The notes beneath the pieces are model-generated. The model saw only the letters and a list, made by a program, of their open reading frames with translations. It made no database searches and was not told where the DNA came from. From NCBI GenBank assembly GCA_021201295.1, contig JAJQFE010000032.1:1-46656 (forward strand): a stretch of DNA of 46,656 nucleotides, read 5' to 3'. The position numbers were made by a program, and so were the translations under genes. Positions within the stretch are counted from its first letter, which is position 1; each line of letters begins with the position of its first letter. The stretch is from Tannerellaceae bacterium. GTDB taxonomy: Bacteria > Bacteroidota > Bacteroidia > Bacteroidales > Tannerellaceae. Shown here piece by piece: positions 29,773 to 37,831 of this stretch.

Positions 29773-30934
29773 ATGACCTATCCTACCAATTTCCGGATAT
29801 TCCTGATCCTGTTCTTAAGTTCCCTGGCAGCTTTCGGTCCTATCATCACCGATATGTATCTTCTGGGGCTGCCGTCCATGACCCACTTTTTCCATACTTC
29901 CGTTCCGAAGGTCCAGTTAGGAATTACAGCCAGTATGATAGGGCTGTCCCTGGGACAACTGCTATTCGGGCCGGTAAGTGATAAATATGGAAGACGTACT
30001 CCGTAATTCTTTCGCTCTGGCTGTTGGCAATCGCTACGATTGCCTGTATTATGGCATGGGACATTTATTCTTTTATCTTTTTTCATTTCATACAGGGACT
30101 AGCCGGAGCCGGCGGGATTGTCCTTTCCCGTTCCATCTCGTCTGACCTGTTTTCAGGAAAAGATCTGGTACAGTTTTTTACTCTTATTGCTGCCGTACAG
30201 GGTTTGGCTCCTATTGGTGCTCCGGTACTGGGAGGTATTTTACTCAATTTTACGGATTGGCAGGGAATTTTCTGGGCTATCCTGGTTATCGGGATTATTC
30301 TGGTATGTACTTCTTACCAGTTAAAAGAGACCTTATCCTCTGACGAAGCCGGGAAAGCTTGTTGAATATTTTTAAACTTTTAGGTCCGGTCATCCGGAAT
30401 ATAAAGTTCATGAAATATGTAATGCTCCTTTCCTTTTCCATGGCAGTCATGTTTGTTTTTATTGCCTCTTCTTCTTTTATTTTTCAGGACTTATACGGAC
30501 TGACCCCCTTTGTTTACAGTCTCTATTTTGCAGTTAATGCCTTTGCGCTTGCAATGGGGAATGTTCTTTCCGCGCGGTTCAGTACACCGGAAAAAGCGAT
30601 TAAAGCCGGAGTTTCCGGATTACTCAGTATGGGTATACTGACCGCCTGGATGCTGCTGGCCAATCCCGGATTTATATATGCGGCTGTTCCTATGCTCTTG
30701 CTACTTTTTTCTGCCGGGCTTACTTTCCCGTCTTCGGCAACACTGGCGATTGAATGTGAAAGGACATATGCCGGAAGCGCTTCTGCCGTGCTAGGAACTA
30801 TGAACTTTATTTTAGGAGGTCTGGTCACTCCATTGGTAGGATTAGGCAATATTTTATGGTCTACGGCTGTGGTCATTCTTATCTGCATTACCCTGGTCAC
30901 CCTGCTGGCTATTTCTATTTTCAAAAAGAGATAA
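29773..30934 (+). pseudogene. MFS drug-resistance transporter (Bcr/CflA type), frameshifted twice
   Basis: The restored protein has about 387 residues and twelve hydrophobic segments. The N-terminus contains the Bcr/CflA signature regions FGPIITDMYLLGLPSM and the motif A loop GQLLFGPVSDKYGRRTP. The frame is then lost: a single base is missing right after the CCG at 30001-30003, and adding one gives LILSLWLLAIATIACIMAWD. The middle segment (QGLAGAGGIVLSRSISSDLF, AAVQGLAPIGAPVLGGILL) runs to a TGA at about 30363. A second one-base loss near 30358 separates it from LLNIFKLLGPVIRNIKFMKYV and the last six helices. Family members export chloramphenicol, bicyclomycin or sulfonamide-like compounds; the present copy should be inactive as read. 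Confidence 0.85.
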
Positions 30935-30991
30935 AATTAAAAACAACCTTTCTTCTCTTCCTGTTGTATACGTAAACCAAACATATAAACT

Positions 30992-31324
30992 ATGAAAGTA
31001 GAGGAGTTAAGAGAGGTCCTGATCGTAAATGGATTCACCGGGGAAAAGCTAGATAGTGGATATAACTACACCATAGAAGCGGGATATATTAAACTGATCT
31101 GTTATATAGAACCGGGAATGGATGTTGAATTCATTTCCATATACCGCTGGAATAATAATGACGTAAAAGGAACTTATACTATCTCTGTGAATCAGTTATT
31201 GGGATATAAGGACAGTGTAGCCACTCTTTTCAGAAAAACTAAAACTAACCTTCCCCAATGGATCGGACTGACCACAGATACCCATGTTGTACTGGAAACA
31301 ACCATTCAGGAAATATTTGGCTAA
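30992..31324 (+). CDS. Small hypothetical protein
   Basis: The 110-residue soluble protein starts MKVEELREVLIVNGFTGEKL. It appears to alternate strands and helices (YTIEAGYIKLICYIEPGMDVEFISIYRWNNND, VNQLLGYKDSVATLFRKTKT). No family is recognised and no signal peptide or membrane helix is seen. It stands alone after the broken MFS gene and is convergent with the first putative small RNA. Confidence 0.7.
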   Translation: MKVEELREVLIVNGFTGEKLDSGYNYTIEAGYIKLICYIEPGMDVEFISIYRWNNNDVKGTYTISVNQLLGYKDSVATLFRKTKTNLPQWIGLTTDTHVVLETTIQEIFG

Positions 31325-31361
31325 ACCATTATCCGGATGAGATATCCAGGTCCGGTAAAAG

Positions 31362-31521
31362 AAAAAAGAGGCAGCCTCATTTAACAGAGACAGCCTCTTC
31401 CGGCTTGTTGATAACCTAAACTAAACTAACCATTTTTCTCTCTTTTCGTTATATGTAAATGACTATTCCCGGATATCCGGATCACCCGACTACAGACTTT
31501 CTGTTACCTATCTGTTAAACA
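31362..31521 (-). ncRNA. Putative small RNA 1
   Basis: The 354-bp spacer between the hypothetical gene (+) and the hydrolase (-) carries a -7 box TATTTTTG on the minus strand at 31527-31534. About 160 nt downstream it has a hairpin (AAGAGGC ... GCCTCTT, 31366-31399) ending in a T run. Just before the hairpin is the core TTAGTTTAGGTTATCAAC, shared with small RNA 2. A 39-bp block upstream of the -7 box is also shared. No sensible open frame is present. The start near 31520 is estimated from the -7 box. Confidence 0.6.
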
Positions 31522-31526
31522 CATGG

Positions 31527-31594
31527 CAAAAATACAGCTTGTAAAGAGAACTATCATACACTATTATTGTGCATATTTAAATAATCATTTACAG
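31527..31594 (-). promoter_or_regulatory. Promoter of small RNA 1 with conserved upstream block
   Basis: The -7 box TATTTTTG is at 31527-31534. Block 31556-31594 matches 33552-33590 at 36 of 39 positions by eye, and both lie exactly 21 bases from their -7 boxes. Confidence 0.6.
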
Positions 31595-31678
31595 AAATAA
31601 TTTTTTATAAGATTTTCATTTTGAACATTCTAAAGAAAGGAAGCAAAAAAGATAATTACATATGCTTACCCTTTATTA

Positions 31679-32620
31679 TCAGTCCATATAACGGCTGACA
31701 AATGCCCGTGTTCTACTGACGTATTCATCCGTATGATCCCAGTAAGCCGCAGCATGCTCTACTCCGGGAACTACCCACAACTCTTTGACACCGGGCTTGG
31801 CCTCATAAAGTTCATAGACCATCCTGGTTGGCACATAAGTATCCCTGGCTCCATGAATAAAAAACATAGGCAACTCACAACTCTTCACCTGTTCCAAAGA
31901 AGAGGCTTCTTTAAATCCCCATCCATTCCTCAGGTTACAATAAACAGAAGTCGTGTATAATAAGGGAAAGGCCGGCAATCCATAGTCATCTTTAAGTTTA
32001 TAAGCAAACTCATCCCAGACACTGGTATATCCACAATCTTCTACCAGGCATTTCACATTTTCCGGCAAAACCTCTCCTGCAAACATCATAGTAGTAGCTG
32101 CCCCCATCGAGATTCCATGAACCACTATAGAAGTGGTATCTCCATACAAGCTCTTTGCCACATCTATCCATGCCATCACATCCAGGCGGTCTTTCCAATC
32201 CATCTGAATATATTCTCCCCCACTTTTGCCATGTCCCCGAAGATCAGGCAGTAAGACATTATACCCTAACTCCCGGTTATATAGATGGCCTATCATTAAC
32301 ATACGGATCGCATTATCCGTATAACCATGTAGGATTAAAGCCATATTAGGAGACGCTTCTGCTGACCGGATATATAAACCATATAAACACACTCCATCTT
32401 CTGCCATAAGAAATGTATCCCGTAAAGCCCCTACCGAATATAAACTATCTATCCAGGATTCCATATAAGGATGTTTAAAAAGATAAGCATAGGAATCGGC
32501 CTCATCCGTGGATAGCCGTTTGGTTTTCAGGGAAACATTAAACATATATATAGTTCCTCCAAACAACACAACTGTCAGTACTAAAAGAGAAATAATAAAT
32601 AGCTTTCCTTTGTTTTTCAT
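31679..32620 (-). CDS. Alpha/beta hydrolase, membrane-anchored
   Basis: The 313-residue protein begins with one membrane anchor or uncleaved signal (KLFIISLLVLTVVLFGGTIYMF). The hydrolase core follows: LILHGYTDNAIRMLMIGHLY with LPDLRGHGKSGG, the nucleophile elbow VVHGISMGAATTMMFAGE (G-x-S-x-G), the acid region in MFFIHGARDTYVPTRMV, and a likely catalytic His in WVVPGVEHAAAY. Homologues act as esterases or acylaminoacyl-peptidase-like enzymes; substrate unknown. It lies downstream of the PH-like membrane protein with a gap of only 22 bp, so the two are probably one transcript. Confidence 0.88.
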   Translation of the reverse strand: MKNKGKLFIISLLVLTVVLFGGTIYMFNVSLKTKRLSTDEADSYAYLFKHPYMESWIDSLYSVGALRDTFLMAEDGVCLYGLYIRSAEASPNMALILHGYTDNAIRMLMIGHLYNRELGYNVLLPDLRGHGKSGGEYIQMDWKDRLDVMAWIDVAKSLYGDTTSIVVHGISMGAATTMMFAGEVLPENVKCLVEDCGYTSVWDEFAYKLKDDYGLPAFPLLYTTSVYCNLRNGWGFKEASSLEQVKSCELPMFFIHGARDTYVPTRMVYELYEAKPGVKELWVVPGVEHAAAYWDHTDEYVSRTRAFVSRYMD

Positions 32621-32642
32621 ATCCTATTTTTCCTGCTTTTGC

Positions 32643-33314
32643 CTATAGGAAACCTGACCTTAGTCCGTTCCTGTTATTTTTATATAGTCTTCTATGATAA
32701 GTAGGAACCTTACAGATTCCCCATGCACACAGGAGCTGTTTAAATGGATTAATATATGCTTCTCCCTGTGAAGGCACACCGATTGCATTCTGTAAATCAT
32801 AATAATTGGCAAAATAAAAACTCGGTATACGAGCCTTTAGCCGTCTGTTCTTTATCAACCAAATCGCATCCCTACTCCCACCACGGACCGACATTTTCGA
32901 AACCACCAGAAAATAATCCAGGCTCTTCCACCGGTAACTCTTCCGGAGGAATGGCAGTAAAGGATGGATAAAAACAATTTTTCCCTGATCTATCCGAATA
33001 TGCCTTATATCTTTCAGCACTATCCGAAGAACTAAAAAGACCAGAACCAGCCAGATCCATAGTCCCACAGTTACATATACCGGTTCCCCCTGTAAAGCTT
33101 CCGGATCCAGAAGCAACATACAGATGAGAAAATATCCCAGTATACTTAGTATACCTATCACCAACAGGGCAAGTAAAACAGATATTATCCGATAATGAGA
33201 ACGTACCACCATAACCTTCTCCGATAAAAATAATGCTTCAAAATACTGCCTCAAAAATAGTAAAATCTTCCGGACATTTTTGATAAAACCAGAGTACTTT
33301 CTCCTACCTGTCAT
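32643..33314 (-). CDS. Membrane protein, possibly bacterial PH-like domain
   Basis: From ATG 33314 (MTGRRKYSGFIKNVRKILL) the product has about 223 residues. Two membrane helices are visible (IISVLLALLVIGILSILGYFLICMLLL and VGLWIWLVLVFLVLRIVL). A cytoplasmic beta-rich part follows (IRIDQGKIVFIHPLLPFLRKSYRWKSLDYFLVV), similar in pattern to YdbT/bPH-type domains. An upstream TTG at 33338 is a possible but weaker start. The gene begins just after the terminator of small RNA 2, so expression may depend on read-through. Function is unknown. Confidence 0.7.
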   Translation of the reverse strand: MTGRRKYSGFIKNVRKILLFLRQYFEALFLSEKVMVVRSHYRIISVLLALLVIGILSILGYFLICMLLLDPEALQGEPVYVTVGLWIWLVLVFLVLRIVLKDIRHIRIDQGKIVFIHPLLPFLRKSYRWKSLDYFLVVSKMSVRGGSRDAIWLIKNRRLKARIPSFYFANYYDLQNAIGVPSQGEAYINPFKQLLCAWGICKVPTYHRRLYKNNRNGLRSGFL

Positions 33315-33344
33315 TTCCTGAATCCAATAAAAATACAATCACAC

Positions 33345-33516
33345 AAAAAGAGGTTATTTCTTCTTCCAGAAACAATCTCCCATCGTGTGAACATCAAGTT
33401 GAATAACCTAAACTAACTAATTTACTAACTAAATATCTATAGGATTCCTAAAAACCAAAAGTAGAATTTCCCACCCTCTATACTGGAATTATTATTTGTA
33501 TAACTCTTTAAAAATC
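33345..33516 (-). ncRNA. Putative small RNA 2 or regulated leader
   Basis: On the minus strand a -7 box TATCTTTG (33523-33530) precedes about 170 nt without a convincing frame. It contains TTAGTTTAGGTTATTCAAC (33398-33416), nearly identical to small RNA 1. It ends in a hairpin (GAGATTGTTTCT / AGAAATAACCTC, 33350-33379, one mismatch and one G-U) followed by five T. The downstream ATG at 33314 leaves two readings: a free small RNA, or an attenuated leader of the membrane protein gene. Confidence 0.6.
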
Positions 33517-33522
33517 ATAGGA

Positions 33523-33590
33523 CAAAGATAGATGTGTCTATGTAAAGATCTATACACTATTATTGTCTATATATAAATAATCATTTACAG
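33523..33590 (-). promoter_or_regulatory. Promoter of small RNA 2 with conserved upstream block
   Basis: The -7 box is at 33523-33530. The 39-bp block at 33552-33590 is the partner of 31556-31594 and lies at the same 21-base distance. Confidence 0.6.
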
Positions 33591-33660
33591 ATTTCCTCTT
33601 TTTACAAAAAAACTTCTGTTTCCAACATGTAAATTCATAGATAGCTATAGATTAAAACAA

Positions 33661-33696
33661 AGACAGGAGATTGAACCCATGTCCAATCTCCTGTCT
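33661..33696 (-). terminator. Intrinsic terminator of the RNA-binding protein operon
   Basis: AGACAGGAGATTG and CAATCTCCTGTCT form a perfect 13-bp stem with a 10-base loop. On the minus strand it is followed by TTGTTTTAAT. It lies 45 bases after the RRM gene. Confidence 0.85.
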
Positions 33697-33740
33697 TGTA
33701 TATATTCAGTACGTGTTAATTTAAAACACGATAGAGAAAA

Positions 33741-34112
33741 TCAATATCTTCCTCCTAAATTGTAGCCATTACCACCACCGCGATTATAACCACCATTATC
33801 ACGGTTGTAACCACCACGATTGCCACCGAAACCACCACCACGGTTGTATCCGCCACCACCGGCAGGTCTTTCCGTACGAGGTCTTGCTACAGAAACAGAA
33901 ATGGTTTTTCCTTCATACTCAGCATTGTTCAGTTCATCGATTGCATTTTGTCCATCTGCATCTTCCATCTCAACAAAACCGAAGCCTCTTGAACGGCCAG
34001 TCTCACGATCCATAATTACTTTTGCTGAAGTTACCGGACCATACTCGTTAAATAAATCTGTTAAGTCACCATCCGTGATGCTGTAACTTAAATTTGAAAT
34101 GTAAATGTTCAT
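33741..34112 (-). CDS. RRM-domain RNA-binding protein, Gly-rich tail
   Basis: The 123-residue protein is a single RNA recognition motif plus a disordered tail. RNP2 is IYISNL near the N-terminus and RNP1 is RGFGFVEM around residue 45; DGDLTDLFNEYGPV is the typical first helix. The tail is built of GG-Y-N-R-G type repeats (GGGYNRGGGFGGNRGGYNRD). Bacteroidota lack Hfq in many lineages and use such RRM proteins (RbpA/RbpB group) as RNA binders; RbpB of Bacteroides has been reported to act with paralogous small RNAs. It is the last gene of a helicase - cold-shock protein - RRM cluster, so cold or stress control is likely. Confidence 0.93.
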   Translation of the reverse strand: MNIYISNLSYSITDGDLTDLFNEYGPVTSAKVIMDRETGRSRGFGFVEMEDADGQNAIDELNNAEYEGKTISVSVARPRTERPAGGGGYNRGGGFGGNRGGYNRDNGGYNRGGGNGYNLGGRY

Positions 34113-34171
34113 TTTCTCTTTTTTAAAAATAAATATAATAATACGAAAAGGCTATCCTTCCCGCTTTGTTT

Positions 34172-34666
34172 TTAACTCTCTTGTGTTTCCTGTTCTTCCT
34201 GTTCTTTCGGCTCTTGTGCAGGAGTCTCTTCAAAACGTAGATTGACGGCATTCATATCTTTAGGGCCACGTTCAAGTTCAAAGAAAACAATATTTCCTTC
34301 TTTGATATCTACTTTAGTGGCACTAATATGAAAAAAGTACTTGTTCACACTCGCCAGCTCCTTCACAAACCCGAAACCTTTTGCCTCATTAAAATATTCA
34401 ATCCGTCCCTTATGTACCGGATTTTCTACTTCCGTCTTTTTGGGAGTCGAAATAGCAATACTCTCCAGATCGATTTCCTCTTTCTTCTTTAACTCAGGAG
34501 GTGTAGAAGTGATCATTCCATTCTCATCTACATACACGAACATATCTTCCAATGCCGCACCTTTGTTATTATTCAACTTTCGGTCCTCTTTCCGCTTTTG
34601 TTTTTCAAGGCGTTTAGACTGTTTTTTCTCATTGTCCCGTTTGCTCATGGAAGCAGGTCTTGCCAT
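34172..34666 (-). CDS. Cold-shock domain protein with basic N-terminal extension
   Basis: The 164-residue protein has a charged N-terminal third (SKRDNEKKQSKRLEKQKRKEDRKLNNNKG) and a central linker. A cold-shock domain lies at about residues 82-148, with HKGRIEYFNEAKGFGFVKEL (RNP1 as KGFGFV) and KYFFHISAT (RNP2-like). A Glu/Gln-rich tail ends it. Such proteins bind single-stranded RNA and melt structures. It lies 43 bp after the helicase gene and 59 bp before the RRM gene on the same strand. Confidence 0.9.
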   Translation of the reverse strand: MARPASMSKRDNEKKQSKRLEKQKRKEDRKLNNNKGAALEDMFVYVDENGMITSTPPELKKKEEIDLESIAISTPKKTEVENPVHKGRIEYFNEAKGFGFVKELASVNKYFFHISATKVDIKEGNIVFFELERGPKDMNAVNLRFEETPAQEPKEQEEQETQES

Positions 34667-34709
34667 ATACTTTTATTTAAATAATTACTCTATTAACTAC
34701 TAACTCATC

Positions 34710-35837
34710 TTATGCAGGAACAGAAACCATATCAAGCTTTTTGCCAATCAATTTCTGAATATCTCTTAATAACTTATGTTCTTCCTGTGAACAAAAACTT
34801 AAAGCCACTCCACTATTGCCTGCTCGTCCGGTACGGCCAATACGATGCACATACGTCTCTGCTACATCCGGCAGATCATAATTAATAACCAATTCTAACT
34901 GGTCTATATCAATTCCACGTGCAGCAATATCTGTCGCGATCAATACCTGGGTCTTTCCTGATTTAAAATTAGTCAAAGCCCGCTGACGTGCATTCTGGGA
35001 TTTGTTTCCATGAATAGCTTCACTACCAATTCCCGCCTTGCACAATACCCGTGCGATTTTATCCGCCCCATGTTTTGTTTTTGAGAAAACCAGTACGGAT
35101 TGCTTTTCCTGATCCCGTAATAACTGAACCAGTAAATCCTTCTTTTCCTGTTTATCCACCAGATACAAATACTGATCAATTGTATCCACAGTAGAAGAAA
35201 CCGGTGTTACCTCCACCCGGGTAGGATGATTCAGGATGGTACGTGATAATGTGTGAATTGCAGGAGGCATCGTAGCCGAAAAGAACAAAGTCTGTTTTTG
35301 CCTCGGCAACCGGGGTAATATCTTTTTAATATCGTGAATAAAACCCATATCCAGCATCCGGTCTGCTTCATCCAGCACAAAATGCTGTACATTTCCCAGA
35401 TCCACAAAGCCCTGATTCATCAGGTCCAGTAAACGGCCGGGAGTAGCGATCAGAACATCCACACCCCGGTTAAGCTGATCAGTCTGTACCTTTTGTTTTA
35501 CTCCTCCGAATATCACACAATGGCGTAAAGAGGTATATGACCCATACTCACGAAAACACTCTGCAATCTGAATAGCCAGTTCACGGGTAGGTGTCAGGAT
35601 CAAAGCACGGATTTTTCTTTTATTATTTTTAGTACTTCCGGCAGTTGCCAGTAATTGAAGAATAGGAAGGGCAAATGCTGCAGTCTTTCCGGTTCCTGTC
35701 TGGGCAAGCCCTAATACATCCCGTCCGTCTAATGCAACGGGGATAGCCTGCTGTTGAATAGGTGTAGGGTTTTGGTATCCTTTTTGATGAAGCGCCTTCA
35801 ATAAAGGCTCCATCATGTTTAATTCTTTAAATGTCAT
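34710..35837 (-). CDS. DEAD-box RNA helicase
   Basis: The 375-residue helicase core has all motifs in order: Q motif (GYQNPTPIQQQAIP), Walker A (AQTGTGKTAAFALP), PTRELAIQI, TPGRLLDL, DEAD (VLDEADRMLDMGF), SAT (FFSATMPPAIHTL), LVFSKTKHGADKIAR, ATDIAARGIDI and HRIGRTGRAGNSG. The C-terminal extension is very short, as in RhlE-like helicases. It probably unwinds rRNA or mRNA structures. It leads the cold-shock type operon and has a leader of roughly 100 nt. Confidence 0.94.
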   Translation of the reverse strand: MTFKELNMMEPLLKALHQKGYQNPTPIQQQAIPVALDGRDVLGLAQTGTGKTAAFALPILQLLATAGSTKNNKRKIRALILTPTRELAIQIAECFREYGSYTSLRHCVIFGGVKQKVQTDQLNRGVDVLIATPGRLLDLMNQGFVDLGNVQHFVLDEADRMLDMGFIHDIKKILPRLPRQKQTLFFSATMPPAIHTLSRTILNHPTRVEVTPVSSTVDTIDQYLYLVDKQEKKDLLVQLLRDQEKQSVLVFSKTKHGADKIARVLCKAGIGSEAIHGNKSQNARQRALTNFKSGKTQVLIATDIAARGIDIDQLELVINYDLPDVAETYVHRIGRTGRAGNSGVALSFCSQEEHKLLRDIQKLIGKKLDMVSVPA

Positions 35838-35941
35838 GTAATTAAATTCTGCTCCAGTAGCAGTGGTCTCTAAAATTTATAAGTACAAAATAGTGGGGGA
35901 AAAACTATGGAGTAGAACCAACACAATAATGTTTAACTTTA

Positions 35942-35949
35942 CAAAGATA
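35942..35949 (-). promoter_or_regulatory. Candidate helicase-operon -7 box (TATCTTTG)
   Basis: On the minus strand TATCTTTG lies about 105 bases before the helicase ATG. The remaining part of the 315-bp spacer up to suhB is AT-rich and shows no gene. Confidence 0.5.
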
Positions 35950-36152
35950 ACACTTTTAATTGATTTTTAGTTCATAAAAGATTTATTTTATCTCATTATG
36001 TACAGAATCGTTCCGGTTTTTATCAACTTTGTTATCATTCATAAACAGAAATTCATTAAAAAAGTGCTCTTCTCACTTTCTAATAAAGATACAGGAAGCC
36101 TATATTTCATCCTGAGCAAGCTATTCCCGGCAAGGTGTCTCCCTCATTATTT

Positions 36153-36956
36153 TTACAAAAAAGTGACTATAGGAATTATAAACATAGTATCTACTCTTTT
36201 TAAATACGCTTTTTTTGATATAAATAGTACGACATGATGTTTACTGGAAAAATCTTCACGACCTGTAAAATCTGTTACTTTTCCACCAGCCTCGCGTACC
36301 AGCAATATACCAGCGACATAATCCCAGATATTGAGTTGATCTTCACCCCAGCCATCATAACGCCCGGCTGCTACATAGCATAAAGAGGAGGCGGCTGATC
36401 CTCCGATTCGTATACTGGCAACTTTTCCATATAAGTGGTCAGCCACACGAAGGAAAACAGGTTTATATGCTTCAGCATCATAAGGAAGTTCCGGACCGAC
36501 AAAGGCTTTTTCTATCGGATTACCGGATACGTGGATCGGAATATCATTCAAAAAAGCTCCTCCCCCTTTCCAGGCATAAAAACATTCATCGCGGCATACT
36601 TCATAGACTACGCCTACCAATAGTTCTTCTCCCTCACGTAAGGCAATACTCACACAGTAGGGAGCCATATCCTGGATAAAGTTTGTGGTACCGTCCAACG
36701 GGTCGATCACCCAGCTCAGCCCTTCTGCTGATTGTTTTACTATACCTTCTTCGGTGATAAATCCGGCTTCAGGCAGTAAATTATTTAATTCACGGACCGT
36801 CATCTTTTCTGCTTCCTGATCAACATAGGAAACATAGTCATGGGTATTTTTCTCTATGATAGCTTCTTGCCGGAAGTTTTTTCGTTCTGTACGCAGATAA
36901 GTTCCGGTTAGCCGGGCAACGCGGGTAACCTGCCGGGTAATATATGTTAAGTCCAT
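36153..36956 (-). CDS. suhB: Inositol monophosphatase family protein
   Basis: The 267-residue phosphatase has the Mg2+-binding motifs of the family: EEG in AGFITEEGIV, WVIDPLDGTTNFI (motif DPxDGT), and the C-terminal WDYVAGILLVREAGGKVTDF. It should hydrolyse inositol-1-phosphate-like substrates and may act in rRNA transcription as SuhB does. It ends the metA - U32 - cyclophilin - suhB run, 44 bp after the cyclophilin. The last 25 residues (KKAYLKRVDTMFIIPIVTFL) look unlike the usual 'ATNG.IH..L' end, so the 3' end may have been changed by an indel. Confidence 0.88.
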   Translation of the reverse strand: MDLTYITRQVTRVARLTGTYLRTERKNFRQEAIIEKNTHDYVSYVDQEAEKMTVRELNNLLPEAGFITEEGIVKQSAEGLSWVIDPLDGTTNFIQDMAPYCVSIALREGEELLVGVVYEVCRDECFYAWKGGGAFLNDIPIHVSGNPIEKAFVGPELPYDAEAYKPVFLRVADHLYGKVASIRIGGSAASSLCYVAAGRYDGWGEDQLNIWDYVAGILLVREAGGKVTDFTGREDFSSKHHVVLFISKKAYLKRVDTMFIIPIVTFL

Positions 36957-37000
36957 AAATAGTAGCTGAATATTAAACTATCATTTCTATGTCTATCCAT

Positions 37001-37824
37001 TTATTTCTGAAATACTTTAGTAGACAGCACAATCAGGTCAGTTAAAGGACGATCATTTTTATTCGTCTCTACCAGAGACATTTTCTCTACTACATCAAAC
37101 CCTTCTACTATTTCTCCAAAAATGTTTACAGAACCGTCCAAATGAGGCACTCCTCCGATTGTTTTATAGACTTCCCTCCTATCTGCCGGAATAGTAACCG
37201 GAGGAAGAATTTCTAACGTATCCAGAATCATAAGAGCAACCTGTTCTTCCAATTCTGTCTGAAAGTCTTCTGATTCATATACCAGATTTTGGGCTTTTAA
37301 ACGATGGGAAAATAAAGAATGTAACCAGTTGCGGCGAATATTATCAATCCGGATCTCAATCTGGTCTAATTCCTCATCGGTTAAAACTTTTCCCTGAACA
37401 AAACAAAACTGTGTTCCGGCGGATGCTCTTTTCGGATTTACCGCATCTCCCAGTTTAGCATCAATTAATGCGCCTCGTTTATTAAAATAATGAGGCAGTA
37501 TCTCTGCCGGAACCGTATAGCCTCCGTCTCCGTTACCATATAAAACACCCGGCTCCTGTGCCTTACTTTCCGGATCTCCTCCCTGCACCACAAATTCTTT
37601 AATTACCCGGTGAAAAAGTACTCCGTCATGAGCGTTAGACTGGCAAAGCCGGATAAAATTATCCCGGTGTAAAGGAGTATCATCATACAACCTGACAGTC
37701 ACATCTCCTGCGTTCGTCCTGATAGTTACATATACAGGTTTATCCGGATCCAAAGGCTTTTCCTGACAAGCCGGGAACAGCCATAAAAAAAAAGAGATAG
37801 AAAAGGTAACAATCGTAGTTTCAT
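37001..37824 (-). pseudogene. Cyclophilin-type peptidyl-prolyl isomerase lipoprotein, off-frame signal peptide
   Basis: The mature part is an intact cyclophilin: VTIRTNAGDVTVRLYDDTPLHRDNF, GVLFHRVIKEFVVQGGDPES, AGTQFCFVQGKVL, then an insertion of about 70 residues before NIFGEIVEGFDVVEKM. It should catalyse prolyl isomerisation in the periplasm. The ATG at 37824 gives MKLRLLPFLSLFF, then a run of nine T (37785-37793) puts the ribosome out of frame. With ten T the frame reads LFFLWLFPACQEKPLDPDKP, a normal lipoprotein signal with the lipobox FPAC. The start lies about seven bases after the U32 stop. Phase variation by the T tract or a sequencing error are both possible, so the label 'pseudogene' is provisional. 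Confidence 0.75.
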
Positions 37825-37831
37825 AATCGTT

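Noticed and set aside
30001-30360. Programmed ribosomal frameshifting in the MFS gene
   Set aside because: No slippery heptamer or following pseudoknot was seen, and many unrelated genes in the window show the same one-base loss.
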